Source: Cognatundibacterium luofuense (lineage in GTDB: Bacteria; Pseudomonadota; Gammaproteobacteria; Burkholderiales; Burkholderiaceae_D). From it: a stretch of DNA of 64,000 bases. Below the pieces are notes generated by a model that saw only the letters and a program-made list of their open reading frames with translations, had not been told where the DNA came from and did not search any database. Shown piece by piece: positions 16,288 to 25,113 of this stretch. The stretch's first letter is position 1. Every line of letters starts with the position of its first letter. The stretch spans positions 1-64,000 of the forward strand of contig NZ_JAGSPN010000005.1 of assembly GCF_018139685.1 (NCBI RefSeq), in the 5' to 3' direction. A program made the translations under genes and the position numbers.

Positions 16288-16576
16288 AATAGAAGTTTTC
16301 AGCTAGGTAATTTTGTGCAGAAATTTTCTTGGCTACTTATGTGTAGTAAACTGGAGGCGATTTATTTGTATTGTCTGATTTTATTGAGATCCTAATCAAT
16401 TCCTTTTCAGGGGTAATCATTCGCAAACGACAACAATCCATCAACTACTTCCGATCAAGTGGGTTTTTTGAAAAAAATTTGTACCTAGATGACATTGGAT
16501 GACCAATTCGCAGTCTCAGACGAGACACTCTATTTAGCCAATAACGCGTCGCCGGTAAGGGTTTTGCAATCGTTCA

Positions 16577-17887
16577 TCACATCCCGCGCCGGATATTTGC
16601 TCGTAATTGTGTAAGATGTGCATTCATAGAAATACCTCGCTCGATCCTTTCACGCAATGAATGATAGCCAGGCCAGTAATTGCTTCCGTTCATATTACGA
16701 TCCCAGATATCCTCCCACCACGTAGATTTTCTTTTGTTGAGAAACAGCCCAGGATTTGTGTTTCCTTTAACCAATACAAAAATATCTTCACGCGTCATTT
16801 CGTGTCCTACGATGGAAACTTTGTATCCATCCTCAGAACGGCGCTTATACAAGAACTCTAATGTAACGAAAAGAGACATCAAGTCGGCCTCACCAGTAGC
16901 ACCAATCACCTCTGAAACATGAATTAGGGTATGGTAGATTCGAAAGTGATGGTGCTTGGATTTTTTCACAATATACAAACTACCTGCATCATCCGCTGCA
17001 CGAATTAAATGCAGCTCTTCTAACTTATCTACTTCCCCATCCCAACTCAATAAACGATTTACCGCTTCGACCGGGTTTCTTGATAGTTCTTCGTGTGCCA
17101 CTGGATAAATATGACCATCACCGTGCTGTAGCCATTTGGCTTCTACTCCAAATAGTTCGGCGATGCCCAAAAGATTGGTGAATGTCGGAGTTTTCTTACC
17201 AAGGAACCAGCCCTCAACTTCCAGTGCGTGATCTTCGCCAAGCATTTGAGCAACATGAGACGGACGAATCTTTTCATGGCGAACTAAATTGATTTGACCG
17301 AGAAGTTGATTCAATCGCGTGGGTATCTCGCCTGGCAAAGTTTCCTGATACTCCTTACTGCTAAACACTGCTCGAAGAGCATTTTCAAAGTCTTTTGCGA
17401 GCGAATCCCTAGCGGCCACTTTAACAGCATCACTTGCACCTTCTGGGCAAAAATATGTAATTGGATTACGTTGATGACGAAGATCAAATGGCATGTTCTC
17501 GCCGCTTGGTTCACCATATGCTGTGTTCATTACGCCAACAACACGCCCATGCCCAAGAACTTTGAGCGCCCATCCATATTCGATCAAGACGTTCGGATTT
17601 GGTGTTGGGCGTTGATCGCTTCGGGTACCAACGAAGGTTAGATCGGGGACAAAAACAGCGGCGGAATCTATTTTTCTAAAAATGGTTTCCACTATAGGCG
17701 GAGAGCCTGCAACATTCCTGGTGTCGCGGTCGAGTATCAAAGCTCCACCATCTCGATCGGGTTCAAACAAATTTATATCTTTTGAGATTTTTGAAATTGC
17801 TCGTTCGAGCGCTCTCTCTATAAGGTTTCGGCCAGTCAGCGAGTTTCGATCGGATTGCCATGAAAAAAAAATGGATGTTTTTGTCAT
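16577..17887 (-). CDS. TIR-like domain fused to HTH-containing region, candidate defence effector
   Basis: 436 residues. The N-terminal about 165 residues look TIR-like: the opening strand SIFFSWQSDR, the segment IDSAAVFVPDLTFVG and the diagnostic NPNVLIEYGWALKVLGHGRVVGV, as in TIR-like nucleotide-binding proteins of bacterial immunity (PF10137-type), several of which degrade NAD. A middle segment (PSHVAQMLGEDHALEVEGW, then TFTNLLGIAELFGVEAKWL) has an XRE-type helix-turn-helix layout. The C-terminus is unrecognised. The ATG at 17887 directly precedes the first strand; a TTG at 17908 is the alternative. It is convergent with tniQ, about 290 bases away. A stand-alone abortive-infection protein or a regulator that senses nucleotides is plausible; function is inferred. 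Confidence 0.65.
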   Translation of the reverse strand: MTKTSIFFSWQSDRNSLTGRNLIERALERAISKISKDINLFEPDRDGGALILDRDTRNVAGSPPIVETIFRKIDSAAVFVPDLTFVGTRSDQRPTPNPNVLIEYGWALKVLGHGRVVGVMNTAYGEPSGENMPFDLRHQRNPITYFCPEGASDAVKVAARDSLAKDFENALRAVFSSKEYQETLPGEIPTRLNQLLGQINLVRHEKIRPSHVAQMLGEDHALEVEGWFLGKKTPTFTNLLGIAELFGVEAKWLQHGDGHIYPVAHEELSRNPVEAVNRLLSWDGEVDKLEELHLIRAADDAGSLYIVKKSKHHHFRIYHTLIHVSEVIGATGEADLMSLFVTLEFLYKRRSEDGYKVSIVGHEMTREDIFVLVKGNTNPGLFLNKRKSTWWEDIWDRNMNGSNYWPGYHSLRERIERGISMNAHLTQLRANIRRGM

Positions 17888-18051
17888 CACTGAATAATTT
17901 GGTGTCAAAATTACATTATTTTTATTGTACTACGGCTATACTTGCTATGTGATTAAACGCTATACCGTACATCATTGAGCAACTGCCAGATTGGCTTCGG
18001 AATATCGCGATTACAACACAACCTGATAAGTCATATAACAACTTTTACAAC

Positions 18052-18666
18052 TCACACTGCTTTTGACTGAGAATCGCCATATTCTGACATATCGAGTGTA
18101 CTACGGACCTCTCCAGTTTCATTCAATATTGATGCCAATCGAACGGCAAGATCGATATATCCAAGTGTCGACTCAGATGTTGGTTCAAAGTTCGGCGTGT
18201 GAGATGCTTGATTTCGTAACTTCCTAAGATCATTGAACAAAGTGAGCTGTTCAACATTTAAGAGACCTGCTTTCTCAAGTCTTTGCTTAACTTCGTAAGG
18301 AAACATCACGCCATTATTAGCATTGACAGCACCAGATCGCTGCAACAAATTTTCGGCAGCGAATATTACCTCTCGCCAGGCCTCAATAATTGCTGATCGA
18401 GGATTTACTGAGGCGAGTTGATGAAGTTTTCTCAGTTGTGGCGACAATAAAGTTGCCTCTTTGGGTAACGGAATTTTCTGATTTGTCTCAAAGCGAATTT
18501 CTTGCACTTCTCTTTCGAATTCGGCTTCCAAGGGACCCGCCTTGAATTTCTTCAAAAATGGTATTAGCGCACCGATTTCTTTTTTTAGTAATAACACTAA
18601 GGAAATCGTTGTAACCGGCCAAGCTGCTGCTTCAACTATCTTTATAATAAAGGTAAGGGTATCCAT
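18052..18666 (-). CDS. Membrane-anchored HEPN/DUF4145-like protein
   Basis: 204 residues. One membrane helix near the N-terminus (about residues 12-27, AAAWPVTTISLVLLL) is followed by a charged coiled segment and a helical C-terminal domain. That domain ends with LFNDLRKLRNQASH, where R-N-Q-A-S-H gives the R-X4-H motif of HEPN ribonuclease-like domains, as in DUF4145 proteins often met in defence islands. It lies about 165 bases upstream of the TIR-like gene on the same strand and is the last gene before the right transposon end. Whether it cuts RNA cannot be told from sequence; in some families this motif only marks the fold. Confidence 0.6.
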   Translation of the reverse strand: MDTLTFIIKIVEAAAWPVTTISLVLLLKKEIGALIPFLKKFKAGPLEAEFEREVQEIRFETNQKIPLPKEATLLSPQLRKLHQLASVNPRSAIIEAWREVIFAAENLLQRSGAVNANNGVMFPYEVKQRLEKAGLLNVEQLTLFNDLRKLRNQASHTPNFEPTSESTLGYIDLAVRLASILNETGEVRSTLDMSEYGDSQSKAV

Positions 18667-18700
18667 GAAATATCACATTCTGCAATTATCTAAGGCAGAT

Positions 18701-18838
18701 ATTTTCCTCAGTTTCTATGAGAAAAAGTAGAGAATTTTCATTTCTTTTGAGAATTCGGTAATATTTAGATGTCTCATCAGCGTAAAAAAGTCCTGAAAAA
18801 TCAAAGAGAGTAATTTTCAGCAACTCTGAGATCCTTCA
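18701..18838 (-). repeat. Right transposon end with transposase-binding-like sites
   Basis: Read inward on the minus strand, the end begins TGAAGGATCTCAGAGTT. The core TCTCAGAGTTGCTGAAAAT occupies 18813-18831. Weaker copies are TCTCAAAAGAAATGAAAAT (18734-18752) and a TCTCATAGAAACTGAGG-type copy near 18701-18722. They match the left-end motif in inverted orientation. Confidence 0.75.
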
Positions 18839-18843
18839 TTTAT
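18839..18843. repeat. Right 5-bp target-site duplication (TTTAT)
   Basis: Exact copy of 2524-2528. It overlaps the stop codon of the MFS gene (18840-18842), so the gene is left intact by the insertion. Confidence 0.9.
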
Positions 18844-20213
18844 GTCAGGTTGCGTAAACCACGCACTGCATTGCGACTCAGCATTCTTACAGCATCGCTG
18901 TATTCGTGCTGCTCAGGCAGCGCATGTGCATCCGGCAATGCCGCCCGCTGAACAGCGCGGTGACGGAAATGCCAGCCCAGTGCATACAACGCAACGCCGA
19001 GTACACCAGCCATTATCAGCGTTGCAAACATTGCGGTACTGCCTGCATGGGTCAGCAGATAAGCACAGACCACAGCATTCAGTGCAGTCCCCAGACTGGC
19101 CAGCGTTTGCACGCCGTAATACGCGCCGCGCTGACTGGCCGGTGCAATCAGATCAATGAACAGATACTCACACGGAATCACAATGATTTCGCCGACTGAA
19201 AACACCACCGTCGCGAGTATCCAGCTGATCTGGCTGTCAGCCGCTGCATACGCGAGTAAGCCAGCCAGATAAAATCCCACCCCTGCTGTAATCCAGCGCA
19301 ACAGATAACGGTTCTGAATCCGGCTGCCGACCAGATACTGCAGCGCTACCACCAGCACCGCATTCGTCACCAGCACGCTGGTAATGGTTCCGGCCGCCTG
19401 TTGCGCACCATACAAAGCAATCAGATACTGCGCCAGATAACCGGAAATAAAGCGTCCGAACACAAACGACGTCAGGATACTGGCCAGTGTGAATAACAAC
19501 AGAATCCGGTCACTGCGCAAAGCCTGGAGAGTTTCCCGCAGACTGGTTTTAGCAACAACAGCTTCCGCAAGTTGCGGACTGGCCGCCTGACTGCGCTGCA
19601 TCGCACTGTCACGCACGATCCAGCCTGCAGCCAGCACAAATATCGCTGCCAGCCAGAACGGCGCAGCGATCCAGTGCGCAAACAAGGCGGCTCCAATCAG
19701 CGGACCGATCGTGAAGCCGAGATTAATCATCAGGTAATTCATGGAAAATGCACGGGCGCGCAATTCGCCGGGCAGATAATCCGCCAGCAAGGCTTTCAGA
19801 CTGACACTGCGCAATACCAGCGCCGCTTCAATCGCTGCCAGCGCCAGCACTGCAAAACCGGCATTCGGTGAGACGCTGAGCATCAGCACTGCTGCGGCTG
19901 CAATCAGACAGGCAATCGCCATCAGCCGGGTTTTCGCATAGCGGTCAGCCAGCATACCGGCCAGCGGGCCGGACAAGGTTGCGATCAGTGACGCGAAGCC
20001 AAGCATCCAGCCGATATGCGTTTGTGACAATTGCAAGGCCTGTGACAAATACAAAACCACCAGCGGCAAGGACACCGCACGCCCCATCACGAAAATCAGC
20101 GAACTGCCCAGCAGACGCGGCACCGGTGCCGGAAACGCCGGTATCCATTGCATCAGCCGCGATTGCCGCCATGCAGCTGTTGTCACGGCGGGAACTCCTG
20201 AACATCCACTCAT
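18840..20213 (-). CDS. MFS transporter (drug/sugar efflux type)
   Basis: 457 residues with about twelve hydrophobic segments. The loop between segments 2 and 3, GMLADRYAKTRLM, is the MFS motif A. It resembles small-molecule exporters of the DHA1 group (MdtH/YdeE-like); the substrate is unknown. The first 20 residues are polar, then the first membrane span starts at about residue 35. The ATG at 20213 has AGGAG six bases in front. It is divergent from an SgrR-like regulator, which echoes the E. coli layout of sgrR beside the sugar exporter setA, so a link to sugar-phosphate stress is possible but not shown. The Tn7-like element is inserted exactly at its stop codon. Confidence 0.85.
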   Translation of the reverse strand: MSGCSGVPAVTTAAWRQSRLMQWIPAFPAPVPRLLGSSLIFVMGRAVSLPLVVLYLSQALQLSQTHIGWMLGFASLIATLSGPLAGMLADRYAKTRLMAIACLIAAAAVLMLSVSPNAGFAVLALAAIEAALVLRSVSLKALLADYLPGELRARAFSMNYLMINLGFTIGPLIGAALFAHWIAAPFWLAAIFVLAAGWIVRDSAMQRSQAASPQLAEAVVAKTSLRETLQALRSDRILLLFTLASILTSFVFGRFISGYLAQYLIALYGAQQAAGTITSVLVTNAVLVVALQYLVGSRIQNRYLLRWITAGVGFYLAGLLAYAAADSQISWILATVVFSVGEIIVIPCEYLFIDLIAPASQRGAYYGVQTLASLGTALNAVVCAYLLTHAGSTAMFATLIMAGVLGVALYALGWHFRHRAVQRAALPDAHALPEQHEYSDAVRMLSRNAVRGLRNLT

Positions 20214-20379
20214 ATCACTCTCCTGATGTACTGATGATGAACTGACGAATCATTGCTGATTTACAGTATCCTCATAAAAGCTGCACATAAAAACGGATAA
20301 GAATGCCTGCATCATTTCCGCTTTTATTTTCAGCCTTACACGGCATAATCTTTCCATTCCTTTTACCGATTCCGGACTT

Positions 20380-22077
20380 ATGAAACTGCGTGACCAGTTC
20401 AACCGTTTGTATCAGCTGATGCACGATCAGAAGCAACCCGGCTTGCCTGCACTGGCAGATGCGATGCATTGCAGCGAACGTAATATGCGCCACTTGCTGA
20501 GCAAAATGCAGGATCAGGGCTGGCTGCGCTGGACACCGGCGCGCGGGCGCGGACATCATTCCGAACTGGAATTCCGTGTCACGCCGGATGCACTGGCACT
20601 CGATCAGATTCAGGGCTTGCTGGCACAGGGTGAACTGGAACAGGCATTTGCCAGCCTCGGCAGACAACAGAAAAAACAACTGGCAGCGCGCTTACCGGAA
20701 TTTCTGGATTTGCGTGACGGCAACCGCGACGTCTTGCGTTTGCCGATGTACCGCCCGGTTTCCACCCTCGATCCTATGCATGCCTACGGACGACTGGAAG
20801 CGCATCTGGTGCGCCAGATTTTTTCGCGGCTAATGACCTTTGATCACCAGACCCGCAGCCTGCGTCCGGTGATCGCGCATCACTGGGAACACAATGAAGA
20901 CGGCAGTGTCTGGCATTTCTGGCTCAGGCCGCGTTTGCATTTTCACGATGGTTCAGACCTTGGCCCCGAGGATGTGAAAGCCAGCTTTTTGCGCCTGCGC
21001 GATCAGACATCCATGAACCAGCGTCTGTACCGCCATTTACTGCGGGTGGAAACCGGGCCGGACCGGCGCGTCAGTTTTTATCTGAAACACAGCGACTGGC
21101 TGTGGCCGCATTTGCTGGCGACGTCGATGAGTTCCGTCGTGCCGCGTCAGCGTGCACGTAACTTTGCGCAGTTTCCGGTCGGCTCCGGCGCATTTCAGGT
21201 GATACGGAATAATCCGTATCAGCTGACGCTGCGCGCATTTGCTTCGTATTACCGCGAAGGTGCGCTGCTGGATGAAATAGACTTATGGGTCATGCAACCT
21301 TGTGTCGCCGAACCGACATTTGACATGCAGTATGGCTACACGCCACCGGGACAGGCAAATCAGCAACAACAAAAAGTCGATGAAAGCGGCTGCACTTATC
21401 TGATTATGAATCCGGATACGCCTTTGCTGCGCCAGCAATCCGGCCGCCAGCAAATCGCCGCCATCCTGAAACCGGAATTACTGTTTCCTGAACCGGAGCC
21501 CGCGCGCGCACCGGCCTACGGCTTGCTGCCCGAATGGCAGCACAAAACCAGTCCGGAACACCATCAGCGCGTGGCGGCTGGTACCCGTCTGCGCCTGATC
21601 AGCGGACAGACCAAAGAAATGCGCCAGCTGGCGGAAAGGATTAAAGCCTTACTCGAGCAGGCTGGTTTTTCAGTGGAGTGGAAAACAATCCCGCTGAAAG
21701 AACAAATCGCACGCGACTGGCTGCAACAATGCGATCTGTATCTGGGCCGCGAAATGCTGCATGACGATAAAGATTTCGGCTGTTTTGAATGGTTTGGCAA
21801 TGACAGCCATTTCCGCCACTGGCTGCCGGACAGCATGAATCAGTGGCTGGATAAACAATTATGTGACATTCAGTCCATGCCCGACGCCGCTAACCGCATG
21901 CAAGCCTATGCCAACATCGGACGTGAACTGGTACAAGGCTACTGGATCATTCCTCTGTCCCACGAAAGCCATTTCGTCAGCGTCGCACCGCATATTGCCG
22001 GTGTCCGCATGACACCGCTGGGCTTTGTTTCGTTTTGTGAGTTGTGGGTGAAGAAAGATCTCAGCAGCACCAACTGA
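20380..22077 (+). CDS. sgrR: SgrR-family transcriptional regulator
   Basis: 565 residues. The N-terminal part is a winged helix (LPALADAMHCSERNMRHLLSKMQDQGWLRW). It is followed by a periplasmic solute-binding-like domain (SBP type 5) with RPVSTLDPMHAYGRLEAHLVRQIF and LHFHDGSDLGPEDVKASF. This fusion is the SgrR family; E. coli SgrR activates the small RNA SgrS and setA during glucose-phosphate stress. No SgrS-like RNA is apparent here, so the target may simply be the divergent MFS exporter. The intergenic region of about 165 bases must hold both promoters. The start ATG at 20380 gives the family's N-terminus. Confidence 0.85.
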   Translation: MKLRDQFNRLYQLMHDQKQPGLPALADAMHCSERNMRHLLSKMQDQGWLRWTPARGRGHHSELEFRVTPDALALDQIQGLLAQGELEQAFASLGRQQKKQLAARLPEFLDLRDGNRDVLRLPMYRPVSTLDPMHAYGRLEAHLVRQIFSRLMTFDHQTRSLRPVIAHHWEHNEDGSVWHFWLRPRLHFHDGSDLGPEDVKASFLRLRDQTSMNQRLYRHLLRVETGPDRRVSFYLKHSDWLWPHLLATSMSSVVPRQRARNFAQFPVGSGAFQVIRNNPYQLTLRAFASYYREGALLDEIDLWVMQPCVAEPTFDMQYGYTPPGQANQQQQKVDESGCTYLIMNPDTPLLRQQSGRQQIAAILKPELLFPEPEPARAPAYGLLPEWQHKTSPEHHQRVAAGTRLRLISGQTKEMRQLAERIKALLEQAGFSVEWKTIPLKEQIARDWLQQCDLYLGREMLHDDKDFGCFEWFGNDSHFRHWLPDSMNQWLDKQLCDIQSMPDAANRMQAYANIGRELVQGYWIIPLSHESHFVSVAPHIAGVRMTPLGFVSFCELWVKKDLSSTN

Positions 22078-22196
22078 TTTCTGCCCGTCCTGACCGGATT
22101 TCCGCATAATCCGTTGCCGGAATCAGGTAACATGCCAGATTCGCCGTTCCGCATCAGCAAAATTGCTGATGCTTTGCATTTTTGAAAAGAATACTT

Positions 22197-23570
22197 ATGA
22201 AACACCAGATCCGTTCCGAATTTTCCGCTTTATGGCAACTGGCATGGCCAGTGCTGGTTGGCCAGATTGCGACCGTGGGTATGGGTGTGGCGGATGTGGC
22301 GATGACCGGGCATCTGAATGCAGAAGAACTGGCGGCGGTATCGCTGGGAACTTCGGTATGGACCATTGTGCTGGTCACGGTCATGGGTCTGATGATGGCG
22401 GTGAATACCGTGATTGCGCATGAAACCGGTGCCGGTCGCGAAGACCGGATTCCGCATCAGATGCGGCAGGCGATGTGGCTGGGGCTGGGTGGTGGTTTGC
22501 TGGCGTGTTTGCTGCTGAACGCATCGACTTTTGTATTTGATCACTTATCGCTGGATGCGCCGGTCGCGGAAAAAGCCAAGCAGTTTGTGCATCTGATCAG
22601 TATCGGCATGCCCGCGTTTGCGATGTACCGCGCGCTGTACGGTTACACCACCAGCCTGAATCAGACCAAACCGGTGATGGTGATTGCGCTGCTGGGGCTG
22701 GCGTATAACGTGCTGATTAACTGGCTGTTTATTTACGGCCATTTCGGTTTCCCGGCACTGGGTGCGAGCGGTTGTGCGCTGGCGACCGGTAGCGGTTTAT
22801 GGCTAATGCTGGGAGCGATGCTGTACTGGATACGCCGCTCAGAAGCGTATCAGCGTACCTATCCGTTTGCGCAGGCTGAAGCGCCGCACTGGCCGGAAAT
22901 CCGCTCCATGCTGAAACTGGGTTTGCCGATCAGCGTGACGTACTTTGCGGAAGTATCGGCGTTTTGTGCCGTGGGCTTGCTGATTGCACGTTTCGGCGTA
23001 GTCGAAGTCGCCGCCAACCAAATCGCACTGAATTTTTCGTCCTTAGTGTTCATGGTGCCGCTGAGTATCGGTATCGCGCTGACTACCCGAGTCGGGCAGG
23101 CGCTGGGGGAAGGCGATGCCGAACGCGCCCGTTTTGTTTCCTGGGTCGGTGTCGCCGCCGGCCTGGTGTTTGCGGTGTTTTCCGCGACGCTGATCACGGT
23201 ATTCCGCCATGTGATTGCCGCTGCCTACACGTCTGATCCGGCAGTACAGCAACTGACGGCAACCCTGCTGTTGTTCGCCGCCGTGTTCCAGTTATCCGAT
23301 GCCGCGCAGGTCACCACTTCCTGCGCAGTGCGCGGCTACAAAATCACCCGTACGCCGATGCTGATCCACCTGACCGCGTTTTACGGCATTGCGCTGCCGG
23401 TCGGCTGCCTGCTCGGTCTGGCACCGGACTGGATGCCGTGGCCTGCATCGCCGATGGCATCGCAGGGATTCTGGGTCGGGCTGGTATCCGGCCTGACTGT
23501 CGCCGGTGCGCTGCTGCTGCGCTTCCTGCACCGCGTCAGCCTGCGCGCGCTGGGCACGCCTGCGCACTGA
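22197..23570 (+). CDS. MATE-family multidrug efflux protein (NorM-like)
   Basis: 457 residues with twelve predicted membrane helices in two halves. The opening ALWQLAWPVLVGQIATVGMGVADVAMTGHL is the typical first MATE helix; the second half repeats the layout from LKLGLPISVTYFAEVSAFCAVGLL. MATE pumps export cationic drugs and dyes in exchange for sodium ions or protons across the inner membrane. I chose the ATG at 22197; an upstream in-frame TTG at 22182 adds only five residues. The gene follows sgrR by about 120 bases on the same strand but is probably separately transcribed. Confidence 0.88.
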   Translation: MKHQIRSEFSALWQLAWPVLVGQIATVGMGVADVAMTGHLNAEELAAVSLGTSVWTIVLVTVMGLMMAVNTVIAHETGAGREDRIPHQMRQAMWLGLGGGLLACLLLNASTFVFDHLSLDAPVAEKAKQFVHLISIGMPAFAMYRALYGYTTSLNQTKPVMVIALLGLAYNVLINWLFIYGHFGFPALGASGCALATGSGLWLMLGAMLYWIRRSEAYQRTYPFAQAEAPHWPEIRSMLKLGLPISVTYFAEVSAFCAVGLLIARFGVVEVAANQIALNFSSLVFMVPLSIGIALTTRVGQALGEGDAERARFVSWVGVAAGLVFAVFSATLITVFRHVIAAAYTSDPAVQQLTATLLLFAAVFQLSDAAQVTTSCAVRGYKITRTPMLIHLTAFYGIALPVGCLLGLAPDWMPWPASPMASQGFWVGLVSGLTVAGALLLRFLHRVSLRALGTPAH

Positions 23571-23916
23571 GGCGCTGTCTGCTACCGACATACCGGCAAT
23601 GGAAATTGTGCAGAAGTCCGCATGCGTGTTTTTGTGAAGTCCGGACTTTCTGCCGACGACCGCCGGGGTGCTGTGCTAAACACCGCATTTCGCACTAAAA
23701 CAGTGCATTTTTAGCCATTCCAAACCGGCTGCAACCACGGCAAGCCACCCTTGCCGGATAGCGGCAATCTCTCAGATAGCAGCCACCCTGCCCCGAGCTT
23801 TCCCCGCCTTTTACCCGCGCTGCCGTCACAAAGGCAGGCCGGTACAGGATTTTCCGGTTTGGACTGGCTTTTCCGGTAAAATAGCGGGTTAATTTCATCC
23901 TGAATACACAAACACC
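23571..23916. other. Intergenic region between MATE gene and ychF
   Basis: About 345 bases without a supported gene. It contains small inverted repeats (AAGTCCGGACTT near 23636; CGGCAAG/CTTGCCG near 23740) that could terminate the MATE transcript. The ychF promoter should lie in its last 100 bases. Confidence 0.4.
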
Positions 23917-25008
23917 ATGAGTCTCAAATGCGGCATCGTCGGCTTGCCTAACGTCGGCAAATCCACTCTGTTCAATGCACTGACTAAAGCAGGCATTCCG
24001 GCAGAAAACTATCCTTTCTGTACTATCGAACCGAACGTGGGCGTGGTGGAAGTGCCTGATCCGCGTCTGGGTCAGCTGGCTGGCATCATCAAGCCGGAAC
24101 GCATCGTACCGGCCATCGTGGAATTCGTTGACATCGCCGGTCTGGTTGCCGGTGCATCCAAAGGTGAAGGTCTGGGTAACCAGTTCCTGTCCCACATCCG
24201 CGAAACCGATGCGATTGTGAACGTGGTGCGTTGCTTTGAAGATCCGAACGTGGTCCACGTTGCCGGTCGTGTTGATCCTATCGCCGACATCGAAGTTATC
24301 CAGACCGAACTGGCGCTGGCTGACCTCGGCACACTGGAAAAAGCGCTGCAGCGCGAAGGCAAAAAAGCCAAATCCGGTGACAAAGACGCCATCAAACTGG
24401 TGAATCTGTATGAAAAAGTCCTGCCAACCCTGAACGATGCCAAACCGGTACGCGGCATGGGTCTGGATGCAGAAGAACTGGCACTGCTGAAACCACTGTG
24501 CCTGATCACCGCCAAACCGGCCATGTACGTTGCCAACGTGTCGGAAGACGGCTTCGAAAACAATCCGCTGCTGGATAAACTGACCGAATACGCGAATGCG
24601 CAAAACGCACCTATCGTTTCCATCTGCGCATCGATCGAATCTGAAATCGCGGATCTGGAAGAAGAAGACAAAGCTGCTTTCCTGGCTGATCTGGGCATGA
24701 AAGAACCAGGTCTGGACCGTCTGATCCGTGCCGGTTTCAAACTGCTGGGTCTGCAAACTTACTTCACCGCTGGCGTCAAAGAAGTACGCGCTTGGACTAT
24801 TCATATCGGCGACACTGCACCGCAAGCTGCAGGCGTGATCCATACCGACTTCGAACGCGGCTTCATCCGCGCACAAACCATCGCTTTCGACGATTTCATC
24901 CAGTACAAAGGTGAAACCGGCGCTAAAGAAGCAGGCAAAATGCGCGCTGAAGGTAAGGAATATGTGGTCAAAGACGGCGACGTACTGAACTTCCTGTTCA
25001 ACGTCTGA
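23917..25008 (+). CDS. ychF: Redox-regulated ATPase/GTPase YchF (OBG family)
   Basis: 363 residues, the standard length. It is a universally conserved P-loop enzyme of the Obg family that prefers ATP and associates with ribosomes. Motifs are G1 [15 protein letters not shown]3 [20 protein letters not shown], and the YchF-type N(V/I)xExD region replaced by [17 protein letters not shown]. The C-terminal TGS domain is at [33 protein letters not shown]. The codon usage is that of a well-expressed gene. A strong palindromic terminator follows. The long antisense frame on the other strand is a shadow. Confidence 0.97.
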   Translation: MSLKCGIVGLPNVGKSTLFNALTKAGIPAENYPFCTIEPNVGVVEVPDPRLGQLAGIIKPERIVPAIVEFVDIAGLVAGASKGEGLGNQFLSHIRETDAIVNVVRCFEDPNVVHVAGRVDPIADIEVIQTELALADLGTLEKALQREGKKAKSGDKDAIKLVNLYEKVLPTLNDAKPVRGMGLDAEELALLKPLCLITAKPAMYVANVSEDGFENNPLLDKLTEYANAQNAPIVSICASIESEIADLEEEDKAAFLADLGMKEPGLDRLIRAGFKLLGLQTYFTAGVKEVRAWTIHIGDTAPQAAGVIHTDFERGFIRAQTIAFDDFIQYKGETGAKEAGKMRAEGKEYVVKDGDVLNFLFNV

Positions 25009-25022
25009 TCATTTCCGTATCC

Positions 25023-25056
25023 AACAAAAAACCGCGCAGCTGCGCGGTTTTTTGTT
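25023..25056. terminator. Bidirectional terminator between ychF and DUF3857 gene
   Basis: A perfect 34-bp palindrome with a GC-rich core (CCGCGCAGCTGCGCGG) flanked by A-run and T-run. It works in both directions between two convergent genes. Confidence 0.9.
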
Positions 25057-25113
25057 GCCCGCAGAAAGTGCCGGATCAGTACGGCGCTTTCTTGCAGCGA
25101 ATTGCCTTCATTT

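Larger units (their letters stand above)
2529..18838. mobile_element. Complete Tn7-like transposon carrying Gabija and other defence-type cargo
   Basis: A 16,310-base element bounded by imperfect inverted repeats. The left end reads TGTAGGATCTCAGAGTT and the right end, read inward on the minus strand, TGAAGGATCTCAGAGTT. It is flanked by the perfect 5-bp duplication TTTAT. Inside are tnsA, tnsB, tnsC and tniQ, all intact. Sub-terminal copies of the motif TCTCNGAGTTNNTGAAAA occur at both ends, as expected for transposase binding sites. The element is clearly more AT-rich than the surrounding genes. Unlike Tn7, where tnsA lies next to one end, the transposition genes are central, with cargo on both sides. 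It inserted exactly at the stop codon of the MFS gene: the TTA complement of its TAA lies within the duplication. No cas genes or CRISPR array are present, so it is not a CRISPR-associated transposon. Confidence 0.93.

Noticed and set aside
2529-18838. CRISPR-associated transposon
   Set aside because: Tn7-like genes are present, but no cas genes, no repeat-spacer array and no guide-like repeats were seen inside the element.
20214-20379. SgrS-like small RNA beside sgrR
   Set aside because: No recognisable SgrS base-pairing region or terminator hairpin with T-run in this short intergenic stretch.
23695-24876. 393-residue open frame antisense to ychF
   Set aside because: It lies opposite a strongly conserved gene, has biased Phe/His/Gln-rich composition and no recognisable start or domain.
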